DNA of 6,754 nt, taken from assembly GCA_027065245.1 (NCBI GenBank), contig JAMOOS010000293.1, forward strand, positions 1-6,754, given 5' to 3'. Below, piece by piece: positions 1-6,152 of this stretch. The position numbers and the translations under genes are program-made. The DNA comes from Desulfuromonadaceae bacterium. GTDB lineage: Bacteria; Desulfobacterota; Desulfuromonadia; Desulfuromonadales; Desulfuromonadaceae. Below the pieces are notes generated by a model that was not told the origin of the DNA, ran no database searches, and worked only from the letters and a program-made list of their open reading frames with translations. Every line of letters starts with the position of its first letter. The first letter of the stretch is position 1.

Positions 1-561
1 ACGCGGGTCGGCCAAATCGACACCCGCCGCCACGCCACGCGCCATTTCATCTTCCAGCGCCGATAAAAAGGCTTTAAAATCCATGTCGAGGCGGGAAAAA
101 TCCTCGATCAGGTGCTCCTCCACCTGCCGCCGCTGCGGATTGTCCGGCAGCAGGTTGGCATAGTACAACGCGCGCGGCTGGCCACAATCACCGACACCGA
201 TGGCGGCCATCACGTCCAGACGCAACAGTGCCAGGTCGGTAAGATCGTCGCGCGACAAAGGCTCGTTCTTCAGATGAGTGTGAATGCAACGTAAACCGCG
301 TAAACCGCTGCGGCCCAGGGCGTAGGCACTCAAATCCGGCAGGACGATCTCGCTGTCATCACCCACCATCACATATTTGACCACGCCGCCACGATCGATA
401 AGGACACCGATCTGGCGGCGGATATCGTGCGCCAGTGCGCACATGAACTGTGCCAGCTCCGCCGATACCAGCGCCGTTGGTGCCACCTTGCGGCGATAGA
501 TCCGCTGCAGGGCGTTTAGCTGCGCCGCTTTAAGTCCGGCGGTGCGGCCTAGAACTTCCAC
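1..561 (-). CDS. hflX: GTPase HflX, N-terminal part (cut by window edge)
   Basis: Partial gene: 187 codons are visible, and the frame stays open to position 1, where the gene leaves the window. The translation matches the N-terminal domain of the longer HflX form: an opening GLKAAQLNALQRIYRR, then RRQIGVLIDRGG, a VGDDSEIVLPDL strand, and the hallmark GLRCIHTHL followed by DDLTDLALLRLDVMAA. The GTP-binding domain (Walker A and the rest) would lie beyond the window and is not seen. HflX is a ribosome-associated GTPase that splits stalled or stress-damaged 70S ribosomes. I chose the GTG at 561-559 because GAAGG at 571-575 lies 9 nt upstream of it. A second GTG six bases earlier (567-565) is too close to that site, and a TGA in frame just before it limits the N-terminus. 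The gene lies downstream of fabI on the same strand, separated by a terminator, so it may depend on readthrough or on a promoter I cannot identify. Confidence 0.88.
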   Translation of the reverse strand, partial: MEVLGRTAGLKAAQLNALQRIYRRKVAPTALVSAELAQFMCALAHDIRRQIGVLIDRGGVVKYVMVGDDSEIVLPDLSAYALGRSGLRGLRCIHTHLKNEPLSRDDLTDLALLRLDVMAAIGVGDCGQPRALYYANLLPDNPQRRQVEEHLIEDFSRLDMDFKAFLSALEDEMARGVAAGVDLADPR

Positions 562-580
562 TGCCACCGACCTTCACGCA

Positions 581-606
581 GAAAAGGGCCCGTCAAGGCC
601 CTCTTC
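581..606 (-). terminator. Rho-independent terminator after fabI
   Basis: Read on the minus strand, AGGGCC (602-597), a 6-nt loop and GGCCCT (590-585) form a perfect 6-bp GC-rich stem. Weaker G-T and A-T pairs extend it outward, and a short T run (TTTTC) follows. It lies 32 nt after the fabI stop and ends only a few bases before the hflX ribosome-binding site. It therefore probably ends the dsb-fabI transcript or attenuates entry into hflX. Confidence 0.7.
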
Positions 607-637
607 AGATATATTTGCAGTTGTGCACAAAAACGCA

Positions 638-1408
638 TCAGGCGGAAACAACAACATTGAAGCCGGCATCCACCAGATGAACCTCGCCGGTTACCCCGCT
701 GCCGAGATCGGAGAGCAGGTACACGGCGGAATTGCCCACCTCGGTCTGGGTAACGGTACGGCGCAGCGGCGCGTAATCGTCCATCAACTTGATTTTAGCG
801 CGGAAATTAGCAATGCCAGAAGCCGCCAGGGTACGGATAGGCCCGGCGGAAATAGCATTGACACGGATCCCCTTCTCACCCAGCTCAGCGGCCAGGTAAC
901 GTACCGCCGACTCCAGCGCCGCCTTGGCAACACCCATGACATTGTAGTTGGGCACAGCCCGGGTAGCACCGAGATAGGAAAGAGTTACGATGCTGCCGCC
1001 TTCATTCATCAGCGGCGCGGCACAACGGGTGATGGCCACCAGCGAATAGGCGCTGATATCCATGGCCATGGCAAACCCTTCCCGGCTGGTCTGGCTAAAC
1101 GGCTGCTTCAGATCGTTACGATCGGCAAACGCCACGGCGTGAACAACAAAATCGATGCTGCCCCACTGCTGCTCCACCGCTTTGAACACCGCCTCAATTT
1201 CAGCGTCGCTGGCGACATTGCACGGCAGAATCAAACTGGCATCCAGACTTTCCGCCAATGGCCGCACCCGTTTTTCCAGCGCCTCGTTGAGATAGGTAAA
1301 GGCCAGCTCGGCTCCCTGCTCGCGCAACTGCTGGGCAATACCCCAGGCAATGCTCATCTCGTTGGCTACGCCAAAAATAATTCCCCGTTTTCCTGTCATC
1401 AAACCCAT
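638..1408 (-). CDS. fabI: Enoyl-[acyl-carrier-protein] reductase [NADH], FabI type
   Basis: A 256-residue short-chain dehydrogenase of normal FabI length. It reduces trans-2-enoyl-ACP to acyl-ACP in the last step of each fatty-acid elongation cycle, in the cytoplasm as a tetramer. The FabI-specific nucleotide loop GVANEMSIAWGIA is at 13-25. The catalytic pair is Y155 and K162, six residues apart, in NYNVMGVAK. The other conserved tyrosine is Y145 in SYLG, and the substrate-binding stretch RVNAISAGPIRTLAASGI lies at 182-199. The residue equivalent to E. coli Gly93 is Ala93 (HAVAFA). Alanine also occurs there in S. aureus FabI, so it is not evidence of triclosan resistance. The start is the ATG at 1408, with AGGAG about 10 nt upstream; Met4 is a possible alternative. 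The gene begins 49 nt after the DsbC-like gene ends, which suggests co-transcription, and it ends before a terminator. Confidence 0.96.
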   Translation of the reverse strand: MGLMTGKRGIIFGVANEMSIAWGIAQQLREQGAELAFTYLNEALEKRVRPLAESLDASLILPCNVASDAEIEAVFKAVEQQWGSIDFVVHAVAFADRNDLKQPFSQTSREGFAMAMDISAYSLVAITRCAAPLMNEGGSIVTLSYLGATRAVPNYNVMGVAKAALESAVRYLAAELGEKGIRVNAISAGPIRTLAASGIANFRAKIKLMDDYAPLRRTVTQTEVGNSAVYLLSDLGSGVTGEVHLVDAGFNVVVSA

Positions 1409-1457
1409 TAGCAGTCAACTCCTGTTTGTTTACGTCTTGATTGTACGTCAAGTCTGT

Positions 1458-2204
1458 TTATTTTTTCGGCAGATACGGTTCAAGTTCCTTGAGCAGTTTC
1501 TCCACACTGCGCCCGCCGGAAACCACTCTTCCGTCAGGGAATATCATCTGCGGCGTGGAGTGGATATTGTTCTTTCTGGCAAATTCCATAGTCTCTTCGG
1601 CAGCCTTGCTATCACACTTGTACGTACCGATTTTCTCACCATCAAAGGCCTTGTCCAGCACGGCAAGAGATTTGGAACACACGATGTTGCGCACGGTGTC
1701 TTTGTCGGTAAACATCGACATCAGTTTTACATAAAATGCTACCCGCGGTTCTTTTTTAACCACCGCATGCATGGAGTTGTGCAATCTTTTACAATGTGGG
1801 CAATGGACATCGGAAAGTACATAGACCTTGATCGGTGCATCTTTATCTCCAATAAGAAATGCCCCGTCCGTATTGATGGTAGCCGGATCCACGCGCCGCG
1901 ACACATTTTTGCCATCTCGCAAGCGCAAAACTTCGCCAGCAATCAGGTACTTTTTGGAAAAGTCGATATAGACAACAAACTTCCGCCCCGATGCGGTGCC
2001 GCTTACCTCCCATAAGCCACGGATTTCTGAAAAGCGGACACTGTCGATACTGTCCACCCCGGGCGGGAGCAATTTGACCACCTCTTTTTTTGTTAAGCTA
2101 TGGCAATCACTACATTTGCCCGAACCACAGCCATCACCGCCAAAAGACCAGGCACCCACTGGCAACAGACACAGGCACAACGCAACTAAAGCCTTTTTCA
2201 CCAT
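1458..2204 (-). CDS. DsbC-like periplasmic disulfide isomerase/reductase with N-terminal CxxCH
   Basis: A 248-residue secreted thioredoxin-fold protein. Residues 1-20 are a signal peptide: a lysine-rich n-region, a hydrophobic core with two Cys, and probable cleavage after AWS. A cysteine cluster C26-x4-C31-x2-C34-H35 follows, then a DsbC-type N-terminal (dimerisation) region at about 38-100 and a linker. The thioredoxin fold has active site C135-P-H-C138 (SDVHCPHCKRLH), a second cysteine pair C176/C197 and a cis-proline loop STP at 216-218. The overall order matches DsbC/DsbG, which shuffle or reduce wrong disulfides outside the cytoplasm. The active site is CPHC, as in DsbA, rather than the CGYC of E. 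coli DsbC. I chose the ATG at 2204 over an ORF start 11 codons upstream because GGAGG (2214-2218) is 9 nt away and the signal peptide then starts cleanly with MVKK. CSDCH fits a haem-c site, but may equally be extra redox cysteines. Confidence 0.88.
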   Translation of the reverse strand: MVKKALVALCLCLLPVGAWSFGGDGCGSGKCSDCHSLTKKEVVKLLPPGVDSIDSVRFSEIRGLWEVSGTASGRKFVVYIDFSKKYLIAGEVLRLRDGKNVSRRVDPATINTDGAFLIGDKDAPIKVYVLSDVHCPHCKRLHNSMHAVVKKEPRVAFYVKLMSMFTDKDTVRNIVCSKSLAVLDKAFDGEKIGTYKCDSKAAEETMEFARKNNIHSTPQMIFPDGRVVSGGRSVEKLLKELEPYLPKK

Positions 2205-2252
2205 ATTGACAGACCTCCGCAATAGATTTCCACTCACTACACAAACGCCGTG

Positions 2253-2261
2253 ATACTAGCA
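2253..2261 (-). promoter_or_regulatory. Possible extended -10 promoter of the DsbC-like gene
   Basis: The minus strand reads TGCTAGTAT, an extended -10 element (TGn plus TAGTAT), about 50 nt upstream of the chosen start. No good -35 box is visible at the right distance. The 131-nt gap between fetB and this gene otherwise shows no clear terminator or RNA structure. Confidence 0.3.
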
Positions 2262-2335
2262 GAAACGGCGGCAAATGGCACTGTTTTAGTACAATTTTTC
2301 ACACTTACCTACCCATGACTAATCAAGCCGCACAG

Positions 2336-3058
2336 TCAGACAGATTTACAGCGCACATAATCTCCCTTGAGCAGGTGCAGAAACAGGGCGCTGGCGATAC
2401 CGGCACTGCCATAGGTCATGCACATCACCATTATCTGATAACGCGCCGCCACCAGCGGCGATACCCCGGCGAGAATCTGGCCGGTCATCATGCCGGGGAT
2501 GGAGACCAGGCCAACGGCCAGCAGCGAATTGGTGATGGGAATCATGGCGGCGTTGAAGGCGCTGTTGCGCGCCTCGACGTATGCGGCGCCGCGCGCGGTT
2601 TCCGCCTCGAGCCGGTCGATGGCCAGACTGATGCTGTTCATGCTGTTGGCAAAAATCATCCCGCCCAGGGGGATGCACACCCGCGGCAGGTACCACGGCT
2701 GCAGATTGAGCACCCCCACCACCATCAGCAGCAGAGTGGACACACCTCCGGCCAGCAGCGCCAGCAACGCCTTGCCGTACAGCGCCCGGTTGCGCTGACG
2801 CGCCGTGCGCAGAGATATCCAGCCGGCGGCGCACACCATCACTGCCAGCACCAGCACCACTATTGCGGCGCTATCAGCGGCAAAAATACCGCCAAGAACG
2901 TAGCCGACAAGCAGCAGTTGCGCCAGCATCCGCCCCACGGCAACAAACGCACCGCCGTGGCGGCGCGACCAGGCAAACAGTATCGTTATCACCAGCGCCA
3001 CCGGAACAAACGCCAGCGCCAGGCGGACAAACGGGATCACATCGGGTGAGTTTGACAT
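2336..3058 (-). CDS. fetB: FetB/UPF0014-family ABC transporter permease (orphan)
   Basis: A 240-residue, very hydrophobic protein with about six to seven membrane segments (roughly 10-30, 40-60, 63-81, 98-117, 125-145, 175-195 and 204-229). Family signatures of UPF0014/FetB (formerly YbbM) are clear: PWYLPRVCIPLGGMIFANSM at 121-140, SISLAIDRLEAE at 142-153, and IPGMMTGQILAGVSPLVAARYQI at about 187-209. In E. coli, FetB pairs with the ATPase FetA in an iron exporter linked to oxidative-stress resistance. No fetA lies on either side here (the downstream neighbour is the DsbC-like gene, the upstream one is divergent), so the ATPase must be encoded elsewhere or the permease differs in use. The ATG at 3058 has GGGAG four bases upstream. 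Transport of iron is known for the family; the substrate here is inferred. Confidence 0.88.
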   Translation of the reverse strand: MSNSPDVIPFVRLALAFVPVALVITILFAWSRRHGGAFVAVGRMLAQLLLVGYVLGGIFAADSAAIVVLVLAVMVCAAGWISLRTARQRNRALYGKALLALLAGGVSTLLLMVVGVLNLQPWYLPRVCIPLGGMIFANSMNSISLAIDRLEAETARGAAYVEARNSAFNAAMIPITNSLLAVGLVSIPGMMTGQILAGVSPLVAARYQIMVMCMTYGSAGIASALFLHLLKGDYVRCKSV

Positions 3059-3072
3059 ATATCTCCCTGCGG

Positions 3073-3085
3073 GCGCATAATGCGC
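3073..3085. promoter_or_regulatory. Perfect palindrome in fetB 5' region (possible operator)
   Basis: GCGCAT-A-ATGCGC is a perfect 6-bp inverted repeat with a single central base. It lies 15-27 nt upstream of the fetB start codon, just before its ribosome-binding site. It could be an operator, or a small hairpin in the leader. I see no match to a named regulator. Confidence 0.35.
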
Positions 3086-3120
3086 GCCAATAGATATTTG
3101 AATTGAACACCTGTTTTACT

Positions 3121-3136
3121 TTTATGTGAGCATAAA
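3121..3136. promoter_or_regulatory. Inverted repeat in fetB/hotdog divergent region
   Basis: TTTATG-TGAG-CATAAA is a perfect 6-bp inverted repeat with a 4-nt spacer, 66 nt upstream of the hotdog gene and 63 nt upstream of fetB. It sits where a regulator could control both divergent promoters. The rest of the 143-nt gap is AT-rich in the middle, with no convincing -35/-10 pair in either direction. Confidence 0.3.
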
Positions 3137-3201
3137 CGTTACCCGGTCGATCTGTCTATGCCGACGACGTTTGCGCACGTTTTTTATGCGAGGATTATCC
3201 C

Positions 3202-3594
3202 ATGCAAGTTGAAGACAGCAACGATTGTTTTGTTTGCGGTGATGACAACCCCAACGGCATGCACGCCAGTTTTTCCATCGACTACAACAACAACAGTGCC
3301 AGCTGCGACTACACCATCCCCAGCCATTTTCAGGGCTGGCACGGTATCGCCCACGGCGGCATTCTCGCCACCCTGCTGGATGAAACCTGTGTCTATGCCT
3401 GCCGTCCCCTGGCTAAAGAGGTGGTTACCGCCGCCATCAACCTGCGCTACAAAAAACCGGTGCCGGTGGCTACACCGCTGCGCATAAGCGCCGAGGTCTG
3501 CGAGCAGAAAAAGCGCTACTTTGTCGTCAGTGCCCGCATCGAAATTGACGGTGTGGTACATACCGAGGCCGACGCCAAAGTCTTTATCTGCTAA
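3202..3594 (+). CDS. PaaI-family hotdog-fold thioesterase
   Basis: A 130-residue single-domain hotdog protein, the normal length for the PaaI/YbgC-like superfamily, whose members hydrolyse acyl-CoA or acyl-ACP thioesters in the cytoplasm. The N-terminus has a CFVCG motif (9-13) followed by NPNGM. This matches the group of PaaI-like proteins opening with CxxCG..NP.GL, where the cysteines may bind metal. The core motif GWHGIAHGGILATLLDE is at 45-61, with the HGG turn at 51-53 and the acidic D60/E61 on the hotdog helix. A later strand is KKPVPVATPLRISAEV. The start ATG has GAGG eight bases upstream. It is divergent from fetB and is followed after 71 nt by the sensor-regulator, which has its own promoter-like sequence. 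The substrate cannot be told from sequence, and nothing ties it functionally to the regulator. Confidence 0.88.
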   Translation: MQVEDSNDCFVCGDDNPNGMHASFSIDYNNNSASCDYTIPSHFQGWHGIAHGGILATLLDETCVYACRPLAKEVVTAAINLRYKKPVPVATPLRISAEVCEQKKRYFVVSARIEIDGVVHTEADAKVFIC

Positions 3595-3599
3595 AACGG

Positions 3600-3628
3600 T
3601 TGACATGATGTGTCACAAATGACACAGT
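3600..3628 (+). promoter_or_regulatory. Probable sigma70-type promoter of the sensor-regulator gene
   Basis: A perfect -35 box TTGACA (3600-3605) lies 17 nt before a weak -10 candidate CACAGT (3623-3628). The palindrome at 3609-3626 fills the spacer and overlaps the -10. A protein bound there would be expected to block or remodel the promoter, which suggests autoregulation. Transcription would start near 3635, leaving a leader of about 30 nt. Confidence 0.4.
3609..3626. promoter_or_regulatory. Perfect 18-bp palindrome, candidate autoregulatory site
   Basis: TGTGTCA-CAAA-TGACACA is a perfect 7-bp inverted repeat with a 4-nt spacer, 40 nt upstream of the regulator's start codon. A second copy, identical at 15 of 18 positions, occurs downstream of the same gene at 5988-6005, upstream of a sigma54 promoter. 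A dimeric Fis-type HTH such as the one at the regulator's C-terminus would bind a dyad of this kind. That the regulator binds it is inference. Confidence 0.6.
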
Positions 3629-3665
3629 GGCACTTTATCAACCAGCCACACAGGCGACAAAATCT

Positions 3666-5945
3666 ATGGGTCCGATTAAAACAGTCAAGGAACGCTGCCG
3701 CAAGTGCTACGCCTGTGTGCGCAACTGCCCGGTAAAAGCCATAAAGGTAAAGCGTCATTACGCTGAGGTTATCCAGTCGCGCTGCATCGGCTGCGGCAAG
3801 TGCATTGCCGTATGTACGCAAAAAGCCAAGGTTATCGCCGACAGCAGCGAGGAAACCCGCCGTCTGCTGGCGACGGCGAAAAAGACTGTCGCTGTTCTCG
3901 GCTGTTCCTTCCCGGCCTTTTTTAACGATATCAGCGCCGGACAACTGGTTACCGGCCTCAAGCGCCTAGGTTTTGATGAAGTACACGAAGGCGCCAGCGG
4001 GGTAGAGCTTATCGCCGACGCCTATACCGAACAGGTTAAAAATGCCAGCGACAAGCCCCTGATCAGCACCCACTGCCCCACCATCGTCGATCTCATCGAG
4101 CGCCACTACCCGCAGATGCTAAAAAACCTGATGCCCATCGTCTCGCCCATGATCGCCATCGGTCGTTTCATCAAACAGGTAAACGGCGAGGATACCCGGG
4201 TGGTGTATATCAGCTCGTGCATAGCGGGCAAGTTTGAGATCGCCGCTGAGCAGGTGGCCGGTGCCATCGATACCGTTCTCACCTACAAGGAATTAAGCCA
4301 GATGTTTACTCAGCAACGTCTGGATCTCACCCGCTTGGGCACGACACCGTTTGACGGCCTGCCGCCGCGCAGCGGACGATTGTTCCCCATTACCGGCGGG
4401 CCGTTTCAGGTATTCGGCATCCGCGATGATTTTTTCCATCCGCACTATATCCTGGCAGAAGGGGAGGAGAATTCTCTGGAGATTATCCGCGACTTGGCCG
4501 CCGGGCGCATCAACGCGCAACTGGTGGATATCCGCTTCTGCAACGGCGGCTGTGTCGGCGGCCCGGGGCGCAACAACCGCCTGACCAATTTTGCCAAGAA
4601 AACCCTTATCCACAACTATTTTGACGACGATACCACCCGCTACAATACCCGGCCTGAGTACCTCGACGCCGACGCCGAGGTCAATCTGCGGCGCGCTTTT
4701 CGCAACAAACATCAGCGCCTCGATCTGCCCGCCGGTGACAGTATCCGCAAAATCCTGCGCCAGACCAACAAAACCAGCCAGCAGGATGAGCTGGACTGCG
4801 GCGCCTGCGGTTACGCCACCTGCCGCGAACTGGCCATCGCTGTGTATCAGGGGCTGGCCGATACCGAAATGTGCCTGCCCTACGCTCTCAAGCGGCTGGA
4901 GGAGGATCGCATTGTGCTGGCGCAAAAGTACGAGCTGGCCAAACACGCACTATCGCAAGAGTTTGGCGACATAACCATCGTCGGCAAAGACCCTCACACC
5001 ATCGAGGTACTCAATCTCATTCACCAGGTTGGCCCCACCCCCACCACGGTACTTATTCGCGGTGAAAGCGGCACCGGCAAAGAGCTTACCGCCCGCGCCA
5101 TCCACCAGATGAGCCAGCGTGCCGACAAAACCCTGGTAACCCTCAACTGCACCGCCTTGAGCGACAGCCTGCTGGAAAGTGAGCTGTTCGGCCACAAAAA
5201 AGGGGCTTTTACCGGCGCGCTGAGTGATAAAAAGGGGCTGTTTGAAGCCGCCAACGGCGGCACCATATTTCTCGATGAGATCGGCGACATCACCCCTAAA
5301 TTACAGGCGGAACTGCTGCGCGTTCTCGACAGTGGCGAAATCCGTCCGGTGGGTGGCAACACAGTAAAACGGGTGGATGTACGTCTGATAGCCGCCACCA
5401 ACAGAAATCTGGAACAAGGGGTGCGGGAAGGCTGGTTCCGCGAAGATCTGTTCTACCGCCTCAACGTCTTTTCCATCACCATGCCGCCACTGCGCAACCG
5501 GCTTGATTCACTGGAAGAATTAGTAAAACAGTTCTTGCGCAGCACCAGCAAGCGGGTCAACAAAACCATCGACAGCATCGACCGCAACGCCATCGAAGCC
5601 ATGCGCCTGTATCACTGGCCCGGCAACATCCGCGAGTTGCAAAACATCATTGAGCGTGCCGCTGTTCTGACCCGCGACAACTGTATCCATCTGGAAAATC
5701 TGCCGGTGGTCTTTACCGAACTACTCGGCAAAGGGGGCGACGCCACCACCACCTTCCGCAGTGCGCGCGAACGCCAGATCAGCCTGATAGAAAAGGGGCT
5801 ACTGGAGCGCTATCTTGCCGACGCCAGGGGCAATATCTCCGCCGCCGCCCGCGCCGCCGGTCTGCCACGCCGCAGCATGTACCGCCTGCTGGAACGCCAC
5901 GGCCTTAGCGCCACACCATTTCGCCACAGCAAAAAAAGCAGCTAA
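3666..5945 (+). CDS. [FeFe]-hydrogenase-like sensor fused to a sigma54-dependent transcriptional activator
   Basis: A 759-residue one-component regulator. Domain order: two 4Fe-4S motifs (C11/14/17/21 and C40/43/46/50); an iron-hydrogenase H-domain (about 75-360); a further 4Fe-4S domain C378-x2-C381-x4-C386-x16-C403; a helical linker (about 407-434); and a sigma54 AAA+ domain. The AAA+ domain has Walker A GESGTGKE at 466-473, GAFTGA at 513-518, Walker B TIFLDE at 533-538 and WPGNIREL at 651-658. A Fis-type HTH lies at about 712-750. All four H-cluster cysteine ligands seem present: C137 (STHCP), C185 (SSCIAGK), C292 and C296 (CNGGC). Near the active site the usual TSCCP is STHCP, so the proton-shuttle Cys is His, and MPCxxK is SSCxxG. 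This suggests a sensory rather than high-turnover enzyme, like group C/D HydS proteins, but without their usual PAS domain. Intact GAFTGA and Walker motifs predict a working ATPase activator of sigma54 RNA polymerase, responding to H2 or redox state. The ATG at 3666 is preferred over the GTG at 3627, because the latter has no ribosome-binding site and overlaps the operator region; AGGCG precedes the ATG by 9 nt, a weak site. HydEFG maturases would be needed elsewhere. Confidence 0.93.
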   Translation: MGPIKTVKERCRKCYACVRNCPVKAIKVKRHYAEVIQSRCIGCGKCIAVCTQKAKVIADSSEETRRLLATAKKTVAVLGCSFPAFFNDISAGQLVTGLKRLGFDEVHEGASGVELIADAYTEQVKNASDKPLISTHCPTIVDLIERHYPQMLKNLMPIVSPMIAIGRFIKQVNGEDTRVVYISSCIAGKFEIAAEQVAGAIDTVLTYKELSQMFTQQRLDLTRLGTTPFDGLPPRSGRLFPITGGPFQVFGIRDDFFHPHYILAEGEENSLEIIRDLAAGRINAQLVDIRFCNGGCVGGPGRNNRLTNFAKKTLIHNYFDDDTTRYNTRPEYLDADAEVNLRRAFRNKHQRLDLPAGDSIRKILRQTNKTSQQDELDCGACGYATCRELAIAVYQGLADTEMCLPYALKRLEEDRIVLAQKYELAKHALSQEFGDITIVGKDPHTIEVLNLIHQVGPTPTTVLIRGESGTGKELTARAIHQMSQRADKTLVTLNCTALSDSLLESELFGHKKGAFTGALSDKKGLFEAANGGTIFLDEIGDITPKLQAELLRVLDSGEIRPVGGNTVKRVDVRLIAATNRNLEQGVREGWFREDLFYRLNVFSITMPPLRNRLDSLEELVKQFLRSTSKRVNKTIDSIDRNAIEAMRLYHWPGNIRELQNIIERAAVLTRDNCIHLENLPVVFTELLGKGGDATTTFRSARERQISLIEKGLLERYLADARGNISAAARAAGLPRRSMYRLLERHGLSATPFRHSKKSS

Positions 5946-5987
5946 ACGGCACACACTGAGACACCCGCGACACACCCCCACAATCTA

Positions 5988-6005
5988 CGTGCCACACATG
6001 ACACA
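5988..6005. promoter_or_regulatory. Second copy of the palindrome, candidate sigma54 enhancer (UAS)
   Basis: CGTGCCACACATGACACA matches the upstream palindrome at 3609-3626 at 15 of 18 positions, and the right arm TGACACA is identical. Its centre is about 155 nt upstream of the predicted start of the sigma54 transcript, a usual distance for an enhancer-binding protein site. The DNA just before it (5948-5975) carries further degenerate GACAC-type half-sites. Confidence 0.55.
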
Positions 6006-6050
6006 CTTCTCCCCATGCAGACATTGCGACGACAATCGCAGCATTTCCTT

Positions 6051-6063
6051 ATACAAACAATTA
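6051..6063 (+). promoter_or_regulatory. Possible IHF site between enhancer and sigma54 promoter
   Basis: ATACAAACAATTA keeps the CAA-N4-TTR core of the IHF consensus but misses two positions of the left part. It lies between the proposed UAS and the -24/-12 promoter, where IHF commonly bends DNA in sigma54 systems. The following stretch 6061-6120 is AT-rich with several A-tracts, consistent with a bent region. Confidence 0.25.
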
Positions 6064-6125
6064 ATTATCTGCAACTACAGCTAGTTACAAATAAAAAACA
6101 AGTGCAAAACAAAAAAGAACCACTA

Positions 6126-6142
6126 TTGGCACACACACTGCA
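6126..6142 (+). promoter_or_regulatory. Sigma54 (-24/-12) promoter
   Basis: TTGGCACACACACTGCA fits the sigma54 consensus. The -24 element TTGGCAC is complete, and the -12 element CTGCA differs from TTGCA by one base. The invariant GG (6128-6129) and GC (6140-6141) are exactly 10 nt apart, as sigma54 requires. Transcription is predicted to start near 6153. No convincing protein gene follows; an intrinsic terminator lies about 140 nt downstream, so the product is probably a small RNA. The adjacent gene is itself a sigma54 activator, which supports the call. Confidence 0.65.
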
Positions 6143-6152
6143 AAGTTCAGCA

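Noticed and set aside
1120..1140. FabI Ala at the E. coli Gly93 position as a triclosan-resistance change
   Set aside because: Alanine is natural there in some triclosan-sensitive FabI proteins, so nothing can be concluded.
542..1411. 289-codon open frame on the plus strand antisense to fabI
   Set aside because: It mirrors the fabI codons, its product shows no family features, and fabI on the minus strand is unmistakable.
2315..3049. 244-codon plus-strand ORF antisense to fetB
   Set aside because: It is a His/Gln-rich shadow of the permease's hydrophobic codons.
3627..3642. TGGCAC at 3628-3633 as a sigma54 promoter for the regulator itself
   Set aside because: The -24 half is good, but the position where GC is required (3641-3642) reads AC.
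5981..5994. Minus-strand TGGCACG with a TTG at -12 spacing, pointing back into the regulator gene
   Set aside because: The invariant GC is GT, and the match arises from the UAS palindrome. It would only give an antisense transcript.
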